Source of the DNA: Actinostola sp. cb2023
Lineage: Eukaryota > Cnidaria > Anthozoa > Actiniaria > Actinostolidae
Length of the DNA stretch: 64,000 nucleotides
Assembly (NCBI GenBank): GCA_033675265.1
Contig: JAUJYZ010000591.1
Location: forward strand, 124,001-188,000
Direction of reading: 5' to 3'
Shown here: positions 11,506-22,449 of the stretch, in pieces
Layout of the letters: each line of letters begins with the position of its first letter
Numbering within the stretch: the first letter of the stretch is position 1
Made by a program: the position numbers and the translations under genes
Notes under the pieces: generated by a model
Database searches by the model: none
Told to the model about the DNA's origin: nothing
The model's input: only the letters and a program-made list of their open reading frames with translations

Positions 11506-12290
11506 TGATTTCTTCTTTTTTTCTGACTTTTTTTACCCTGGTTTTTTTCTTTCTCTTGATTACTTATTTTATTTCTTCAGTTGTTTTTCTTTTTCCGTTT
11601 TCATATAAAAAAGATTATCACAGAAGTTAATTTGAGTTGCGAACCCCACTCAAATCTAAGCCTCTGTTTTATTAATGAAATAATATATCACTCTTAATAA
11701 TCATAGTTCGATAAACTTATCTGATTAAGAATAAATTTAGTATTTAACTAGCTGAATTATCCGTTAAAACGATCCAACTGTCTATCATGGATTTCCCAGC
11801 CTCTCGCGGCCAGATCAGTACGCTCAGTCCCAATTTGTTGATCAAATTTGTTGACATGTTCGAGGGTTTGTTGATCTTGACACGGATTTCAAACGTTGAG
11901 TTTGCAGCGACTTTATTTATTCGGTGATATTGGATACGACATTCTTTTGATTTTCAGGTTGTTTTACTGTTCAACTTATTTTGAATGTTGAAGTTGATCT
12001 GTTTTACGTGTTGATGTTGAATAAAATATATTGTTGAACGGCAAAAACAACTGTTGATGTTAACAATGATCTTTGTTAGATGGGACAAATATAAGAGACA
12101 TAAACAAACCAATCGGCATCGGCATTGACTGTACCTATCTATCTGTTCGTCCAGCCATTCTTTGTATTTATATGGCTATAGTAAGCCAAGAGTCTGGTAA
12201 TTTCATTATTATTATTATTATTATTATTTCATCACACCAAGTTCGGCATAGTTTGTGGGCATCTTTGAGCATTTTGTATGCATGGGTTAT

Positions 12291-12722
12291 ATTCCATCGT
12301 TATTTTGGGCCATTTTTGCGCACTTTGCATGGGTTATAATAGTCCATTGAAAATCGTCATATTGGGCCATTTTTGCGCACTTTGCATTTGCTATAGTCCA
12401 TGGAAAATCGTCAATTTGGGCCATTTTTGCGCACTTTACATTTGCTATAGTCCATTGAAAATCGTCATTTTGGGCCATTTTTGCGCACTTTGTATAGTCC
12501 ATTGAAAATCATCATTTTGCGCACTTTGCATCGGCTATAGGCCATTGAAAATCGGCATTTGGGGCCATTTTTGCGCACTTTGCATTTGCTATAGTCCATT
12601 GAAAATCGTCATTTTGGGACATTTTTGCGCACTCTGCATGGGCGATAGTCCACTTAAAAAAATCGTTATTTTGGGACATTTTTGCGCTTTTTGCATTAGC
12701 TATAGTCCATTGAAAATCGTTA
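12291..12722 (+). repeat. 55-bp satellite array 2 (short)
   Basis: About seven to eight units of the same satellite as 9285-10490, with truncated or fused units near 12495-12525. It sits between the two 1.8-kb units. Confidence 0.9.
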
Positions 12723-13316
12723 ATATTCTCATATAGCTCCTCCAGGACCTCCCAACATTACTGTCACAAGTATCAAAGCACCGTATGTAACCGTAAGGTG
12801 GCAAACACCAGTGTACGATGGTGGTAGTGCAATAATTGACTAGATATTACTGATCAGTTCAAAGACCCTTCATATCAATGCACCAAACACTAATAAGTCT
12901 ATCAGTATGAAGTTCAGTTAAGTCCAATTATACGCCAGGAATATTGAAGGATGTGGCAGAGCCTCGAGTAAGGTGTTTATAACAATGAAACAATATATAT
13001 TCCATTTGAAACTGATTTGTGGTGAGAGGCACCACAGCGATATTTCGTATGTATGGGCTTCCTGTGGTAAAAGAGGCGAGCACGCCAGTTAATACTGTTG
13101 TTCCTTAGTAAATTACGACAAACTGATAAACCTCAATATTCAAAATAAGTTTACAATAAAACAACCTTAAAATCAAAAGAATATCGTATCCATGTAGAAA
13201 AATATTTACATTTTGAAACTGAGCGGATTTTGTCAAAACATTAAAGAAAAGAAATTTAAGTGTAAAGAAAAAGAATAATAAAAGGATAAACAGCCAAAAA
13301 AAAAAATTGAAATAAA

Positions 13317-13432
13317 ATTTGACCGGACCGGGCCCCGGACTCGAACCCGCGCACTACTTCGGAAATTGTATGCAAAACACTAAAAATCGACCATACACCC
13401 GGACTTAAATGCCGAGTCACCGTATGTTACGT
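13317..13432 (-). repeat. tRNA-derived SINE-like segment, copy 2
   Basis: Same as 11128-11222 with a small GGGCCC insertion next to the B box, which remains GGGTTCGAGTCC on the minus strand. Confidence 0.5.
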
Positions 13433-13628
13433 ATAGGACAAAGATTTCGGCCTCATCCGCGCTATCGGGTAGTACACAATCAGCGAAGTAGTCAAAGAGG
13501 GAGGGAACAGTCGTATCCTAGTCCTAAATGACTGCCCCTTACCACATCAAGCTATCTGTACTTCCGATTGTTTTCGAGGGTCAATTTAGTAGTCTATCGT
13601 GTAGCGGTTATTGTTATGGAAATTTCTT

Positions 13629-13701
13629 GACCAACGTGGTCCTCTGGTTAAGTGCTGGGATTTGGAAGCCTGCGACCCGGGGATCGACTCGGTGCGGGCT
13701 T
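13629..13701 (+). repeat. tRNA-Gln(UUG)-like sequence, copy 2
   Basis: Copy of 11433-11505. One change in the anticodon stem (GCCTGC for GCCAGC) breaks a pair, consistent with a relic under no selection. Confidence 0.45.
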
Positions 13702-14460
13702 GATTTCTTCTTTTTTTTCTGACTTTTTTTACCCTGGTTTTTTTCTTTCTCTTGATTACTTATTTTATTTCTTCAGTTGTTTTTCTTTTTCCGTTTTCAT
13801 ATAAAAAAGATTATCACAGAAGTTAATTTGAGTTGCGAACCCCACTCAAATCTAAGCCCCTGTTTCATTAATGAAATAATATATCACTCTTAATAATCAT
13901 AGTTCGATAAACTTATCTGATTAAAAATAAATTTAGTATTTAACTAGCTGAATTATCCGTTAAAACGATCCAACTGTCTATCATGGATTTCCCAGCCTCT
14001 CGCGGCCAGATCAGTACGCTCAGTCCCAATTTGTTGATCAAATTTGTTGACATGTTCGAGGGTTTGTTGATCTTGACACGGATTTCAAACGTTGAGTTTG
14101 CAGCGACTTTATTTATTCGGTGATATTGGATACGACATTCTTTTGATTTTCAGGTTGTTTTACTGTTCAACTTATTTTGAATGTTGAAGTTGATCTGTTT
14201 TACGTGTTGATGTTGAATAAAATATATTGTTGAGCGGCAAAAACAACTGTTGATGTTAACAATGATCTTTGTTAGATGGGGCATATATAAGAGACATAAA
14301 CAAACCAATCGGCATCGGCATTGACTGTACCTATCTATCTGTTCGTCCAGCCATTCTTTGTATATATATGGCTATAGTAAGCCAAGAGTCTGGTAATTTC
14401 ATTATTATTATTATTATTTCATCACACCAAGTTCGGCATAGTTTTGGGCATCTTTGGGCA

Positions 14461-16655
14461 TTTTGTCTGCATGGGTTATATTCCATCGTTATTTTGGGCC
14501 ATTTTTGCGCACTTAGCATGGGTTATAATAGTCCATTGAAAATCGTCAATTTGGGCCATTTTTGCGCAATTTCATCGGCTATAGTCCATTGAAAATCATC
14601 ATTTTGGGCCATTTTTGCGCACTTTGCATTTGCTATAGTCCATTGAAAACCGTCATTTGGGGCCATTTTTGAGCATTTCGCTTGGACAATCGTCATTTTG
14701 GGCCATTTTTGCGCATTTTGTATCGGCTATAGTCCATTGAAAATCGTCAATTTGGGCTATTTTTGCGCACTTTGCATTTGATATAGTCGATTGAAAATCG
14801 TCATTTTGGGCCATTTTTGCGCATTTTTTATCGGCTATAGTCCATTGAAAATCGTCATTTTGGGCCATTTTTGCGCACTTTGCATTTGCTACAGTCCATT
14901 GAAAATCGTCATTTTGGGCCATTTTTGCGCACTTTGCATTTGCTATAGTCCATTGAAAATCGTCATTTTGGGCCATTTTTGAGCATTTTGCTTGGAAAAT
15001 CGTCATTTTGGGCCATTTTTGCGCATTTTGTATCGGCTCTAGTCCATTGAAAATCATCATTTTGGGCCATTTTTGCGCACTTTGCATTTGCTACAGTCCA
15101 TTGAAAATCGTCATTTAGGGCCATTTTTGCGCACTTTGCATTTGCTACAGTCCATTGAAAATCGTCATTTTGGGCCATTTTTGCGCACTTTGCATTTGCT
15201 ACAGTCCATTGAAAATCGTCATTTTGGGCCATTTTTGCGCACTTTGCATTTGCTACAGTCCATTGAAAATCGTCATTTTGGGCCATTTTTGCGCACTTTG
15301 CATTTGCTACAGTCCATTGAAAATCGTCATTTTGGGCCATTTTTTGCGCACTTTGCATTTGCTACAGTCCATTGAAAATCGTCATTTTGGGCCATTTTTG
15401 CGCACTTTGCATTTGCTACAGTCCATTGAAAATCGTCATTTTGGGCCATTTTTGCGCACTTTGCATTTGCTACAGTCCATTGAAAATCGTCATTTTGGGC
15501 CATTTTTGCGCACTTTGCATTTGCTACAGTCCATTGAAAATCGTCATTTTGGGCCATTTTTGCGCACTTTGCATTTGCTATAGTCCATTGAAAATCGTCA
15601 TTTTGGGCCATTTTTGCGCACTTTGCATTTGCTACAGTCCATTGAAAATCGTCATTTTGGGCCATTTTTGCGCATTTTTTATCGGCTATAGTCCATTGAA
15701 AATCGTCATTTTGGGCCATTTTTGCGCACTTTGCATTTGCTACAGTCCATTGAAAATCGTCATTTTGGGCCATTTTTGCGCACTTTGCATTTGCTATAGT
15801 CCATTGAAAATCGTCATTTTGGGCCATTTTTGAGCATTTTGCTTGGAAAATCGTCATTTTGGGCCATTTTTGCGCATTTTGTATCGGCTCTAGTCCATTG
15901 AAAATCATCATTTTGGGCCATTTTTGCGCACTTTGCATTTGCTACAGTCCATTGAAAATCGTCATTTAGGGCCATTTTTGCGCACTTTGCATTTGCTACA
16001 GTCCATTGAAAATCGTCATTTTGGGCCATTTTTGCGCACTTTGCATTTGCTACAGTCCATTGAAAATCGTCATTTTGGGCCATTTTTGCGCACTTTGCAT
16101 TTGCTACAGTCCATTGAAAATCGTCATTTTGGGCCATTTTTGCGCACTTTGCATTTGCTACAGTCCATTGAAAATCGTCATTTTGGGCCATTTTTGCGCA
16201 CTTTGCATTTGCTACAGTCCATTGAAAATCGTCATTTTGGGCCATTTTTGCGCACTTTGCATTTGCTACAGTCCATTGAAAATCGTCATTTTGGGCCATT
16301 TTTGCGCACTTTGCATTTGCTACAGTCCATTGAAAATCGTCATTTTGGGCCATTTTTGCGCACTTTGCATTTGCTACAGTCCATTGAAAATCGTCATTTT
16401 GGGCCATTTTTGCGCACTTTGCATTTGCTACAGTCCATTGAAAATCGTCATTTTGGGCCATTTTTGCGCACTTTGCATTTGCTACAGTCCATTGAAAATC
16501 GTCATTTTGGGCCATTTTTGCGCACTTTGCATTTGCTATAGTCCATTGAAAATCGTCATTTTGGGCCATTTTTGCGCACTTTGCATTTGCTACAGTCCAT
16601 TGAAAATCGTCATTTAGGGCCATTTTTGCGCACTTTGCATGGCCTATAGTCCAAA
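14461..16655 (+). repeat. 55-bp satellite array 3 with higher-order structure
   Basis: About 40 units, very homogeneous in 15100-16600 (GCATTTGCTACAGTCCATTG, TCGTCATTTTGGGCC). A higher-order repeat is visible: the block with the deletion unit (TTTTGAGCATTTTGCTTGG) followed by GTATCGGCTCTAG, AAAATCATCATT and CGTCATTTAGGG near 14970-15120 recurs at about 15828-15972, a period of about 850 bp. Recent unequal exchange is the likely cause. Confidence 0.95.
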
Positions 16656-17540
16656 AGCATAAAATAATAAAGATCCCGGGGTAGAAGGGAGGGGGGCAGG
16701 TTGGTTTCTTTAAGGTAACTAGACGCTCATTGAGCGTTTACTCGGCGTGTGGGAAGATCAGCTGGAACTCCGGGCAATCTCTAGCCCACAGGCTTACCTT
16801 CATCTGTTTTTGTCCAAACGATGTTTTGGGCCGTTATTTTGCAAGCGTTGGGCTTCCTGTGGTACGCTCAACCGTATTTATCAGTATATAATGTAGTTCG
16901 ATTTTCGCTTCGGGAATGGGTTTTAAGAATATCGAACTCCTAATGATACTCAAGAAATAAAGATTAGTAGTTGTTTGATTGCTGCGAGGTGTTTAATTTA
17001 GGTCTATTTAGTGTGTTTTGGGATCGATATATTTTGAGTGCTAGCGCTCTCTAGGCAAGGCAACTGAGTCCCGTAATCGATCACCAAGACTTGGTTTCAG
17101 CCGAAAATAAAATACTTTCTCGATTCGCTCAATCAAGAGCTTTTGATATGTAATAGAATGGCAATCTATCAGTGTCCTGACCTGCTTTCAGGTCGTTTCC
17201 TCCACTAACGGGCCAGATAATCGATTTTTTGCGAATGACATGCTTAAACCTCGAAAAATACCCTAAAAATCTAAAAATCACCCTACAAATACCAACCGAT
17301 CGCTCCTCGGGATACGCATTCAAGACGGAACTACGAATCGCCGATCAAACCCTTAAAATCACCCCTACAAGCCGAATATAGGAATAATCTCCCTCCCACA
17401 AACCCCTCCCATCCTCCGGATAAAGATACGTGCATGTATGACGTCATCCTTCAAGTAAAAGACATTAACCACTTAGTAATCGAGTAGAACACAGGTGGGA
17501 TAAATCTATAAACCCAGCACACGATGACCTACAAGTAGTC
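16656..17540. repeat. Right flank of satellite block, direct repeat copy 2
   Basis: Contains the second copies of the 9050-9265 motifs (16670-16710; 17245-17400). Also holds a short TTGGGCTTCCTGTGGTA motif (16851). Sequence between them is unassigned with no supported gene. Confidence 0.6.
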
Positions 17541-18034
17541 GAGTATGATTATTTTAGCCCGGCTTTTTGCTAAAAGACAAGCAGGACGAGTGTTATTTAT
17601 TGATGATGCAATAACTATAACATATCAATATGGTGAGGTGTTTCGAGCCCTTGATTGTTTGATTATATATATTATTATTTATTATTATTAATTATTATTA
17701 AATTATTATGTATTTTTCAAACTATGAAGGCACCCACGTGAAATAAAGTATAATAAATAATAAATAAATAAATAATAAATGATTACTAATCACAATGATT
17801 GCGCGGTAACACACCAGACATATATCTACGACACACCGCGCAGTTATTTTAACGATATTTGCCCAATTGAGGTTGTTTTGTTTGCTCTTCGCTTTTCGAT
17901 GATTTTCAACAAAGTAGCGCTTTACGTAGGCGTGATTAATGCGAATGGTAAACCCAGGCTGGATACGTTTACATCTGTTTTCACAATTATGCAGGAAAAT
18001 GGAAAAATTATGTTTTCGACCGCCTAGGCCTACA
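17541..18034. other. AT-rich sequence, no gene recognised
   Basis: ATT/AAT-rich tracts at 17660-17780. An 82-codon frame at 17779-18027 has no recognisable motif, no splice context and no paralog here, so it is not called. Confidence 0.4.
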
Positions 18035-18141
18035 CATCCTCGGGAACCCAGGGGTATATTCTGTCGCTCGTTACTCGCTCCCAGAATTTCTCTGGAAACG
18101 AGTAACGAGCGACAGAATATACCCCTGGGTTCCCGAGGATG
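18035..18141. mobile_element. Foldback element: 43-bp perfect arms, 9-bp TSD
   Basis: Arms beginning CATCCTCGGGAACCCAGG are perfectly inverted around a ~21-base centre. The 9-bp repeat AGGCCTACA flanks it at 18026-18034 and 18142-18150. Length about 107 bp. Confidence 0.85.
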
Positions 18142-18998
18142 AGGCCTACATTGAATTAGAAATAAAATGTTCTTACTTCAATTGTGTTGTCTATTATTTT
18201 GTCTACACAGACAGGGGTTAGGATTAGGGATAGGTGTTTAGGTATATATATAGGTGTTTTTTTTCCCGTCGATGTTAGATTACGTGTAGGGCGAAAACAA
18301 TCGACGAAAAATGCCACAAAACCGCCTAAAATGACACTGTAACCTAGATAATAGACAGCTTAAATGAGGGTAAAGATGTTTTTTCTTCTTAAATTTTAAG
18401 GTCAAATCATTTTCCTGCATAACTGATCTCAACGTGAAAGCGAGAGCGGAGGACTAAGGACCGTCTGAAAATCAGCTAAAAAAACAGGAATACATCGACG
18501 CAAGGATGCATGGTATATATAAATAGAGTAACACTTAATGCGACAGAAAAGAGGAAGCTTGAATCATGAAGATGTTTACATTACGTTTTCTGTGACGATG
18601 ATCAATCGAGAAGGAAAATTTCTCGTCGAATATGTCTTTACAAGCTTCCGATGTGCTCGTCCCCTTTCAGAAATTATTTACTCGTACAATCAAGGCCGTC
18701 AATATCATTTCAACACGAATTATTGCAATCGGATGAACCGATCACTTCAACGCAATTTATAAGACTTATACAGTAGCTTTAGGCCTCACTCGGGTGCACT
18801 GACAACTCCATTCGTTATTGTGTTACTGCACTTTTGCGCGGATATTTAATTTCGTTAATTGCTTGTTCAAAATAGCCACATCGCAGTAACTACATCCAGA
18901 GTGTATTTACATATCGGTGAGTAATCATTGAGTTTCAATAAGACTTTATTTTGACTTTCAAGCCAACATCCCAGCCTGAAATTAATTAGCTGGTTATC
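18142..18998. other. Unassigned sequence
   Basis: No repeat family or gene recognised. The stretch at 18780-18990 precedes a possible first coding exon (18999). Confidence 0.3.
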
Positions 18999-19097
18999 AA
19001 TGACAGCGGGAACTGAATCGACAGAACAAGACACCGAAGAAGAACAGCTAAAGCACGATCTGCCTGTAAAGAAATCGAGTGGTAAAACAATAATAAG
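18999..19097 (+). CDS. Possible first coding exon, unknown acidic N-terminus
   Basis: An ATG opens a 33-codon frame, rich in Glu/Thr then Lys (starting MTAGTESTEQDTEEEQ), that runs straight into a donor-like AG|GTAAAT. If spliced to the TTTCAACAG acceptor at 19325-19333 it would add only about a dozen codons before a TAG inside the palindrome arm. No homolog recognised; the call rests on frame plus splice site only. Confidence 0.2.
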
Positions 19098-19329
19098 GTA
19101 AATGAATATCATGACATTTAGTCCAATACGTTCCTATGTAACTAATTGGTAGGTTTAGCTTAATAAATGTCACCGAAAAATCGTTTCTTTGTGACTGGGA
19201 TTAATTAGTTTGACTGCCCGTTTGGATAGCAAATCCTCCAGGACAAACTAACAGTTTTTCGCATAATTAACTAATCGCTGTAGTAGATCGCGGTTGTCTG
19301 GGAATTATATGGAATGTCAATCTCGATAT

Positions 19330-20541
19330 TGTTATTTCAACAGGAAAATCAGAGACATACTAGAAAAAACGAACGTTTCGTAGGAATTGCTGTGATCATG
19401 GATAGCCTGAGTTTTTTTTCCCTTTCCCCTTGGCTATCTTTAAAACATGGAACGGGGAATGGAGGAATGGAGGAATGGAGGAATGGAGGAATGGAGGAAT
19501 GGAACGGGGAATGGAACGGGGAATGGAACGGGGAATGGAACGGGGAATGGAGGAATGGAACGGGGAATGGAGGAATGGAACGGGGAATGGAACGGGGAAT
19601 GGAGGAATGGAATGGAGGAATGGAACGGGGAATGGAGGAATGGAATGGAGGAATGGAACGGGGAATGGAGGAATGGAACGGGGAATGGAGGAATGGAACG
19701 GGGAATGGAGGAATGGAACGGGAATGGAGGAATGGAACGGGGAATGGAGGAATGGAACGGGGAATGGAGGAATGGAACGGGGAATGGAACGGGGAATGGA
19801 ACGGGGAATGGTTGAATGGAACGGGGAATGGAAGAATGGAACGGGGAATGGAACGAGGAATGACAAAACCCGGAACGGAAAAAAGGGGAATCTTTATGTC
19901 CAGATCACGAAAATGTCGTCGATATACCTGAACCAAGTGTGTGGTTTATGAGGAGCTTGTAAGAGGGCGTCATGTTCAAAAGAGGGAGCCATTCTGGTAC
20001 CCATGGCTGTGAGATTCCCCCTTTTTCCGTTCCGGGTTTTAAAGATTCCCCCTTTTTCCGTTCCGGGTTTTGTCATTCCCAGTTCCATTCCTCGATTCCC
20101 CGTTCCATTCCTCGATTCCCCGTTCCATTCCTCGATTCCCCGTTCCATTCCTCGATTCCCCGTCCATTCCTCGATTCCCCGTTCCATTCCTCGATTCCCC
20201 GTTCCATTCCTCGATTCCCCGTTCCATTCCTCGATTCCCCGTTCCATTCCTCCATTCCCCGTTCCATTCCTCCATTCCCCGTTCCATTCCTCCATTCCCC
20301 GTTCCATTCCTCCATTCCCCGTTCCATTCCTCCATTCCCCGTTCCATTCCTCCATTCCCCGTTCCATTCCTCCATTCCCCGTTCCATTCCTCCATTCCCC
20401 GTTCCATTCCTCCATTCCCCGTTCCATGTTTTAAAGATAGCCAAGGGGAAAGGGGAAAAAAACTCAGGCTATCCATGATCACAGCAATTCCTACGAAACG
20501 TTCGTTTTTTCTAGTATGTCTCTGATTTTCCTGTTGAAATA
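19330..20541. repeat. 1.2-kb palindrome of GGAATGGAAC/GGAATGGA satellite
   Basis: The left arm (CAACAGGAAAATCAGAGACA, TGGATAGCCTGAG, then satellite GGAATGGAACGG/GGAATGGA) is mirrored on the right by CATTCCTC/CATTCCCCGTTC satellite, ACTCAGGCTATCCATGATC and TGTCTCTGATTTTCCTGTTG. Non-repeat outer arms are about 110 bp and nearly perfect; satellite arms are about 400 bp with different unit mixes. The central ~200 bp carries a Penelope-like RT remnant and two CGGAACGGAAAAA motifs. Confidence 0.85.
19894..20004 (-). pseudogene. Penelope-like reverse transcriptase remnant
   Basis: Minus-strand frame starting MGTRMAPSF and ending PHTWFRYIDDIFVIW then a stop. YIDDIFVIW is the catalytic motif C of Penelope-like RTs and GTRMAP resembles their preceding motif. 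The usual ~35 residues between them are largely missing, so this is an internally deleted fossil. It lies at the centre of the palindrome, suggesting that the flanking arms are element ends or rearranged copies. Confidence 0.7.
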
Positions 20542-21291
20542 AAGATAGCCTTTCCCCTTGATTAAAGATAGCCTTTCCCCTTCCCCCCTCCCCTCAGAGC
20601 GCCGCTACGCAGGCTAGATCATGGGGCATCGAAACGTCGTGAAATCAAAAACCTCTTTATATACTTAATAGGATGTTGTTATTGTTATATACAGTATAGT
20701 AAAGCCGATGATTAGTGCCCAAAGCAACGATTAGTGCAAAAAGCAACGGTTAGTGCATCATCATCGATCAATACACAAACTTATACTCATCATAACAAGC
20801 CGCAAGCCCGTTTTTATTGCGAACAGCAGGAAGCTAATGTTGCTATGGTTTCAACCGCAGTTTCATAGTCAACATAGTGTTAATCGAATTTGGGCGTCCG
20901 TGTCTTCATGTTGTCTTAGATGCTTTACAAATATAAAGCAGAAAGCCATGATCATTGGCTTTTACAATATTGGATTATACCTTATTCGACAATCATGAAG
21001 ATTTTTGCGCCGAATTCACTTTTTTACCAAGCAAATAACCGAGATCTGACGACCGTTTTAAAATATGCTTCGAGTCTTCTCTCTGAACCCGTCAAGATCT
21101 GGTTTGCATGCGTTAAGTGTTTGTGGAATATGTCGACTAAAAGATTACATACAATGCTGCCAGACTGCAAAGGAAAGTAAGTGTATGTCCCGGATCACCG
21201 TTTGCTCTTTTAGCAGGTAATTTACAGGATTTTCATCCACGGTTTTACTATCTCACGAGTTTGCTGTATCGTCCCAGTCCAGCTGAGTAGT
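20542..21291. other. Unassigned sequence
   Basis: Duplicated AAAGATAGCCTTTCCCCTT at 20543-20582 is a remnant of the palindrome arm. The rest holds short unrelated open frames and no recognisable gene. Confidence 0.4.
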
Positions 21292-21295
21292 TTTA

Positions 21296-21685
21296 GGCCC
21301 GTTCAAACGAGTAAAACATTTCAGTAAAACATCAAAAAACATTGTTTTGTAAAACATGTTATTTTCCACCATGTTTTAACATGTTTTACAGTGCGGCGAC
21401 TTCAATGAGAATGCTCTCTCCTGATTGGCTGAAGTACACAAATTTTGAAATTGGCTTTGTTTTTGTCTGAATTGTGATTGGTTCTCGTTGTCTAAGTGGT
21501 CCCGGTTACATTAGTCGCACTGTAAGTAATATATACAATATGAGCGGCCGAAATACATTTCGCACCAGGAGTTTCGCACACAATGTTTTATAAAACATGT
21601 TGTATTCGTTTGGCCAGCCAACAAAACATCACACCATGTTTTGTAAAACAATGTTTTATCGATGTTTTACTCGTTTGGACGGGCC
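21296..21685. mobile_element. MITE with GGCCCGTTCAAACGAG TIRs and TTTA TSD
   Basis: Ends GGCCCGTTCAAACGAGTAAA and TTTACTCGTTTGGACGGGCC are inverted with one or two mismatches. TTTA flanks both sides (21292-21295, 21686-21689). Interior repeats AAAACATGTT/AAAACATTG-type motifs near both ends. 390 bp, non-coding. Confidence 0.75.
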
Positions 21686-22034
21686 TTTATTTGCACAATT
21701 TAAAACACGGAAATGGGTATAAAGAGCAAAAATACAATCGAAAACCATCATTAGATTTTAGGGAGCTAATTCGGAAAATAGTGCAGAAAATAGTTCTGAA
21801 CAGTCAGAACAGAAGTCAATATAGACATCGCAGCGTGACTAAACAAACGGTCACTCGTTGCGTGACTCGGTAGAACATGCATGCGTAATTAGCATTCCCT
21901 GTCACAAAGAAGAAGAACAATATTTTAGCAGTAGACACATGTACCCATAGGGTACCTATTTTTAGATTCGGTGTCTGCCACACAGGCAGTCTATTTGCTA
22001 CGATAAAGCCGGGTACGACAACTGAGGAAGCTAG

Positions 22035-22330
22035 AATTACTGCGATTCTCAGTATTATGCGAACTCAGACATTCAAGCAGTCGGCTGGAACTTTGTTTTT
22101 CGCTGCTGTCAATCAACATAAAAAATCAGTAAACTTAAAAACAAAAGTCAGAAGACCCACCAAATGGAAACCAAATATGATTTTGAGCTAAATTATGGAT
22201 CATTTGGTCGAAGAATGTATTTAGATTTGAATTTGTTTGAGTTTTGAATTTGATTGACGGCAGCGAAAAACCAAGTTCCAGCCGACTGTTTGAATGTCTG
22301 AGTTCGCATAATACTGAGAATCGCAGTAAC
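22035..22330. mobile_element. Inverted-repeat element, ~85-bp arms
   Basis: The arm with TTACTGCGATTCTCAGTATT and CAGTCGGCTGGAACTT (22037-22120) is reverse-complemented at 22250-22330. The outer right side grades into CGTGAATCGTGAA-type sequence (22365-22440) related to 28940-29095. Confidence 0.65.
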
Positions 22331-22449
22331 ACGGAGCAGGGTAGCAAAGGGGTTACGCATGACGCGTGATTTGACCAAAAAATGGAGCGTGAATCGTGAA
22401 AATCATAAAAATTCGAGCGTGATGCGTGAATTTATGTTTCAACGTGATC

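Larger units (their letters stand above)
10491..12290 (+). repeat. 1.8-kb inter-satellite unit, copy 1
   Basis: Non-satellite sequence directly duplicated at 12723-14460 at high identity, including its satellite edges. It contains an AT microsatellite (10751-10767), a solo TGGGCTTCCTGTGGTA motif (10819), two tRNA-like segments and an ATT run (12206-12228). Copy 2 lacks about 40 bases present here near 10862-10905. No credible protein gene. Confidence 0.85.
12723..14460 (+). repeat. 1.8-kb inter-satellite unit, copy 2
   Basis: Direct copy of 10491-12290, matching from CTCATATA-CTCCTCCAGG to the ATT run and beyond, with small indels. Includes the same solo TGGGCTTCCTGTGGTA motif (13055) and both tRNA-like segments. 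The duplicated unit is therefore satellite plus spacer, about 2.2 kb. Confidence 0.85.

Noticed and set aside
11433..13701. Functional tRNA-Gln genes
   Set aside because: The B box is degenerate and copy 2 has a broken anticodon-stem pair; they are better read as SINE-like relics.
9211..16623. Long frames on both strands (AKCAKMAQNDDFQW; ALCICYSPLKIVILGHF)
   Set aside because: Translations of the 55-bp satellite, stop-free on both strands by chance and repeated in every frame.
3541..16655. CRISPR-like repeat arrays
   Set aside because: Units are contiguous tandem repeats without unique spacers, in a genome with spliceosomal introns.
19314..20525. Overlapping 120-205-codon frames (NGTGNGGMERGMEEW; PFPVPFLHSPFHSS)
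   Set aside because: Translations of the GGAATGGAAC satellite palindrome. Only the central RT remnant is protein-derived.
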